Positions 13,293 through 14,617 of a DNA stretch of 14,617 bases are shown piece by piece. The notes under the pieces are model-generated. The model had not been told where the DNA came from. It saw nothing but the letters and a program-made list of their open reading frames with translations, and made no database searches. The first letter of the stretch is position 1. The number at the start of each line of letters is the position of its first letter. Where the stretch lies: positions 1 to 14,617 of the forward strand of contig CAZAQC010000016.1 of assembly GCA_964487525.1 (NCBI GenBank), read 5' to 3'. The stretch is from UBA2177 sp964487525 (GTDB lineage Bacteria > Patescibacteriota > Dojkabacteria > SC72). A program made the position numbers and the translations under genes.

Positions 13293-14617
13293 CTATGTTT
13301 TAAGAATAGCTAAAAATGCTTCTTGAGGTAGTGTTACTTGCCCTATCTGTTTTAATCTCTTTTTCCCTTTTTTCTGTTTCTCTAGAAGTTTCTTTTTTCT
13401 TGAATAATCTCCACCATATAATTTTGCAGTTACATCTTTTCTAAATGCACTTATATCTTCTCTTGCAATTATTTTTGCTCCAATTGATGCTTGAATTGGT
13501 ATAGGGAACTGTTGTCTTGGTATTGCCTTTTTCATTTCTTCTAAAAGTCTTACAGCTTTTGATCTGGCTTCGTCTCTTACTTCTAAAAAGCTTAAAGATG
13601 GGACTTCATCATGGTTAACAAGAACAGAAATTTTTACAATATCGGAAGGAAAAAAATCTATGAACTCGTACTCCATTGAAGCGTATCCACTTGTAATATT
13701 TTTCATCTGATCAAAGAAATTGGAAATGAGAGATGCTAGAGGTATATCATATTCTAATATTACATACTGTTCTTTAAGTTTAAGAGAGGGGTCCGTATTG
13801 AGATATTTTGTATTAACATACTGACCTCTTTTTAATTGGCATAATTTCATTAAATCACCAATATATTTATCAGGAGTCATAATCTCGGTTCTTACCCATG
13901 GTTCTCTAATTTCTTTTATCTCGGTAGGATCTGGTAATTCATCCGGTGTTTGGACTGCAATATCTGTATTATCAACTTTAGTAACTTGGTACTCAACGGT
14001 AGGGGCGGTTATGATTAAACTGACTCCATATTCCCTTTCCAATCTTTCTTGTACAATTCCCATGTGTAGAAGTCCTAGAAAGCCACATCTAAATCCGGAG
14101 CCCAACAAACTAGATCTTTGATCTGTAAAAGTTATGGAGGAGTCATTTAAACAGAGTTTTGTTAATGCAATTTTTAGTTCTTGATACTCTTCCTGATCTG
14201 TTGGAAAGAAGGTAGCGAACATATTGGGTTTTGGGATTTTGTATCCTTCAAGTGGTATAGTATCCTTTTGATTCGATAGGGTATCACCAACTGTAAAGTA
14301 ACTAATATCTTTTAATCCGGTAGATATATATCCAACCTCTCCTGCATCTAACATATTTGTCTCTTTTAAGTTTGGAGTGAAGATGCCAATTTCAGTTGGT
14401 TTGAATGAAGTTTTCCCTTGTATCATATATAGCTCAGTCGGTTTTCCTGGAATATGTTTAACTTTACCATCAAAAAGTCTAACTGCAATTACCACTCCCC
14501 TGTGCTCGTCGTAAAAAGAGTCAAATACAAGAGCTCTTAGTGGAGCATTTATATCCCCTTTAGGTGCAGGAGATCTCTCAACTATTGCATCCAAGAGCTT
14601 ATCTACATTCTCTCCTG
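13293..14617 (-). CDS. lepA: Elongation factor 4 (LepA), 5' end outside the window
   Basis: About 440 C-terminal codons of the ribosome-associated translational GTPase that acts on stalled or improperly translocated ribosomes. The frame stays open to the window edge (GENVDKLLDAIVERSPAPKGD), so a TTG near 14594 is not the start and the GTPase domain is missing only because of the cut. Visible: domain II (LRALVFDSFYDEHRGVV), domain III (CGFLGLLHMGIVQERLERE), the EF-G-like domain V (EPWVRTEIMTPDKYIGDL) and the LepA-specific C-terminal domain with IPRQQFPIPIQASIGAKIIA, the KLYGGDYSRKKKLLEKQKKG block and PQEAFLAILK at the end. The stop is two bases before recF. Confidence 0.96.
   Translation of the reverse strand, partial: GENVDKLLDAIVERSPAPKGDINAPLRALVFDSFYDEHRGVVIAVRLFDGKVKHIPGKPTELYMIQGKTSFKPTEIGIFTPNLKETNMLDAGEVGYISTGLKDISYFTVGDTLSNQKDTIPLEGYKIPKPNMFATFFPTDQEEYQELKIALTKLCLNDSSITFTDQRSSLLGSGFRCGFLGLLHMGIVQERLEREYGVSLIITAPTVEYQVTKVDNTDIAVQTPDELPDPTEIKEIREPWVRTEIMTPDKYIGDLMKLCQLKRGQYVNTKYLNTDPSLKLKEQYVILEYDIPLASLISNFFDQMKNITSGYASMEYEFIDFFPSDIVKISVLVNHDEVPSLSFLEVRDEARSKAVRLLEEMKKAIPRQQFPIPIQASIGAKIIAREDISAFRKDVTAKLYGGDYSRKKKLLEKQKKGKKRLKQIGQVTLPQEAFLAILKT

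Overview
The window is AT-rich, very gene-dense bacterial DNA, read with the standard bacterial code: TGA ends the ABC ATPase and nucleotidyltransferase genes, and TGG encodes Trp throughout. The PrgI-like protein, the VirB4 ATPase split from its N-terminal domain, the cohesin-like membrane protein, the two-domain ThyX, the scarcity of Shine-Dalgarno sequences and the tiny or negative gene spacing together suggest a Candidate Phyla Radiation (Patescibacteria) genome. This placement is inferred from gene content; I cannot name the lineage. No tRNA, rRNA, CRISPR array, insertion sequence or integrase is visible, so this looks like chromosomal backbone rather than a recent insertion.

Layout. (1) 1-330: the 3' end of an ABC exporter ATPase. 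(2) 374-4633, plus strand: a folD-glyA-thyX-dcd operon, which reads as a self-contained thymidylate module. Dcd makes dUTP or dUMP from dCTP, GlyA and FolD supply or interconvert methylene-tetrahydrofolate, and ThyX makes dTMP. (3) 4644-5885, minus: a secreted, membrane-anchored cohesin-like protein with a long Pro/Thr/Gln-rich tail. (4) 6016-7218, plus: a Lon-type AAA+ ATPase without the LON and protease domains. (5) 11332 down to 7215, minus: a type IV secretion-like operon encoding a PrgI-like protein with a C-terminal beta-sandwich, a VirB4/TraC N-terminal domain protein, the VirB4 ATPase and a 77-residue protein of unknown function. (6) 11489-12277, plus: a minimal nucleotidyltransferase. 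(7) 14617 down to 12247, minus: lepA (5' end outside the window) followed by recF.

The most interesting signals. First, the promoters of the protease-less Lon gene and the PrgI/VirB4 operon, over 5 kb apart and on opposite strands, share the same arrangement, including an identical 12-base box just before each ATG. This suggests that the AAA+ ATPase and the secretion-like machine are expressed together. Second, in the two-domain ThyX each half keeps a different part of the signature motif. Third, VirB4 is split into two translationally coupled proteins, and the PrgI-like protein carries an extra domain. All three convergent gene pairs abut or overlap at their 3' ends, one by 31 bases, leaving no room for ordinary terminators.
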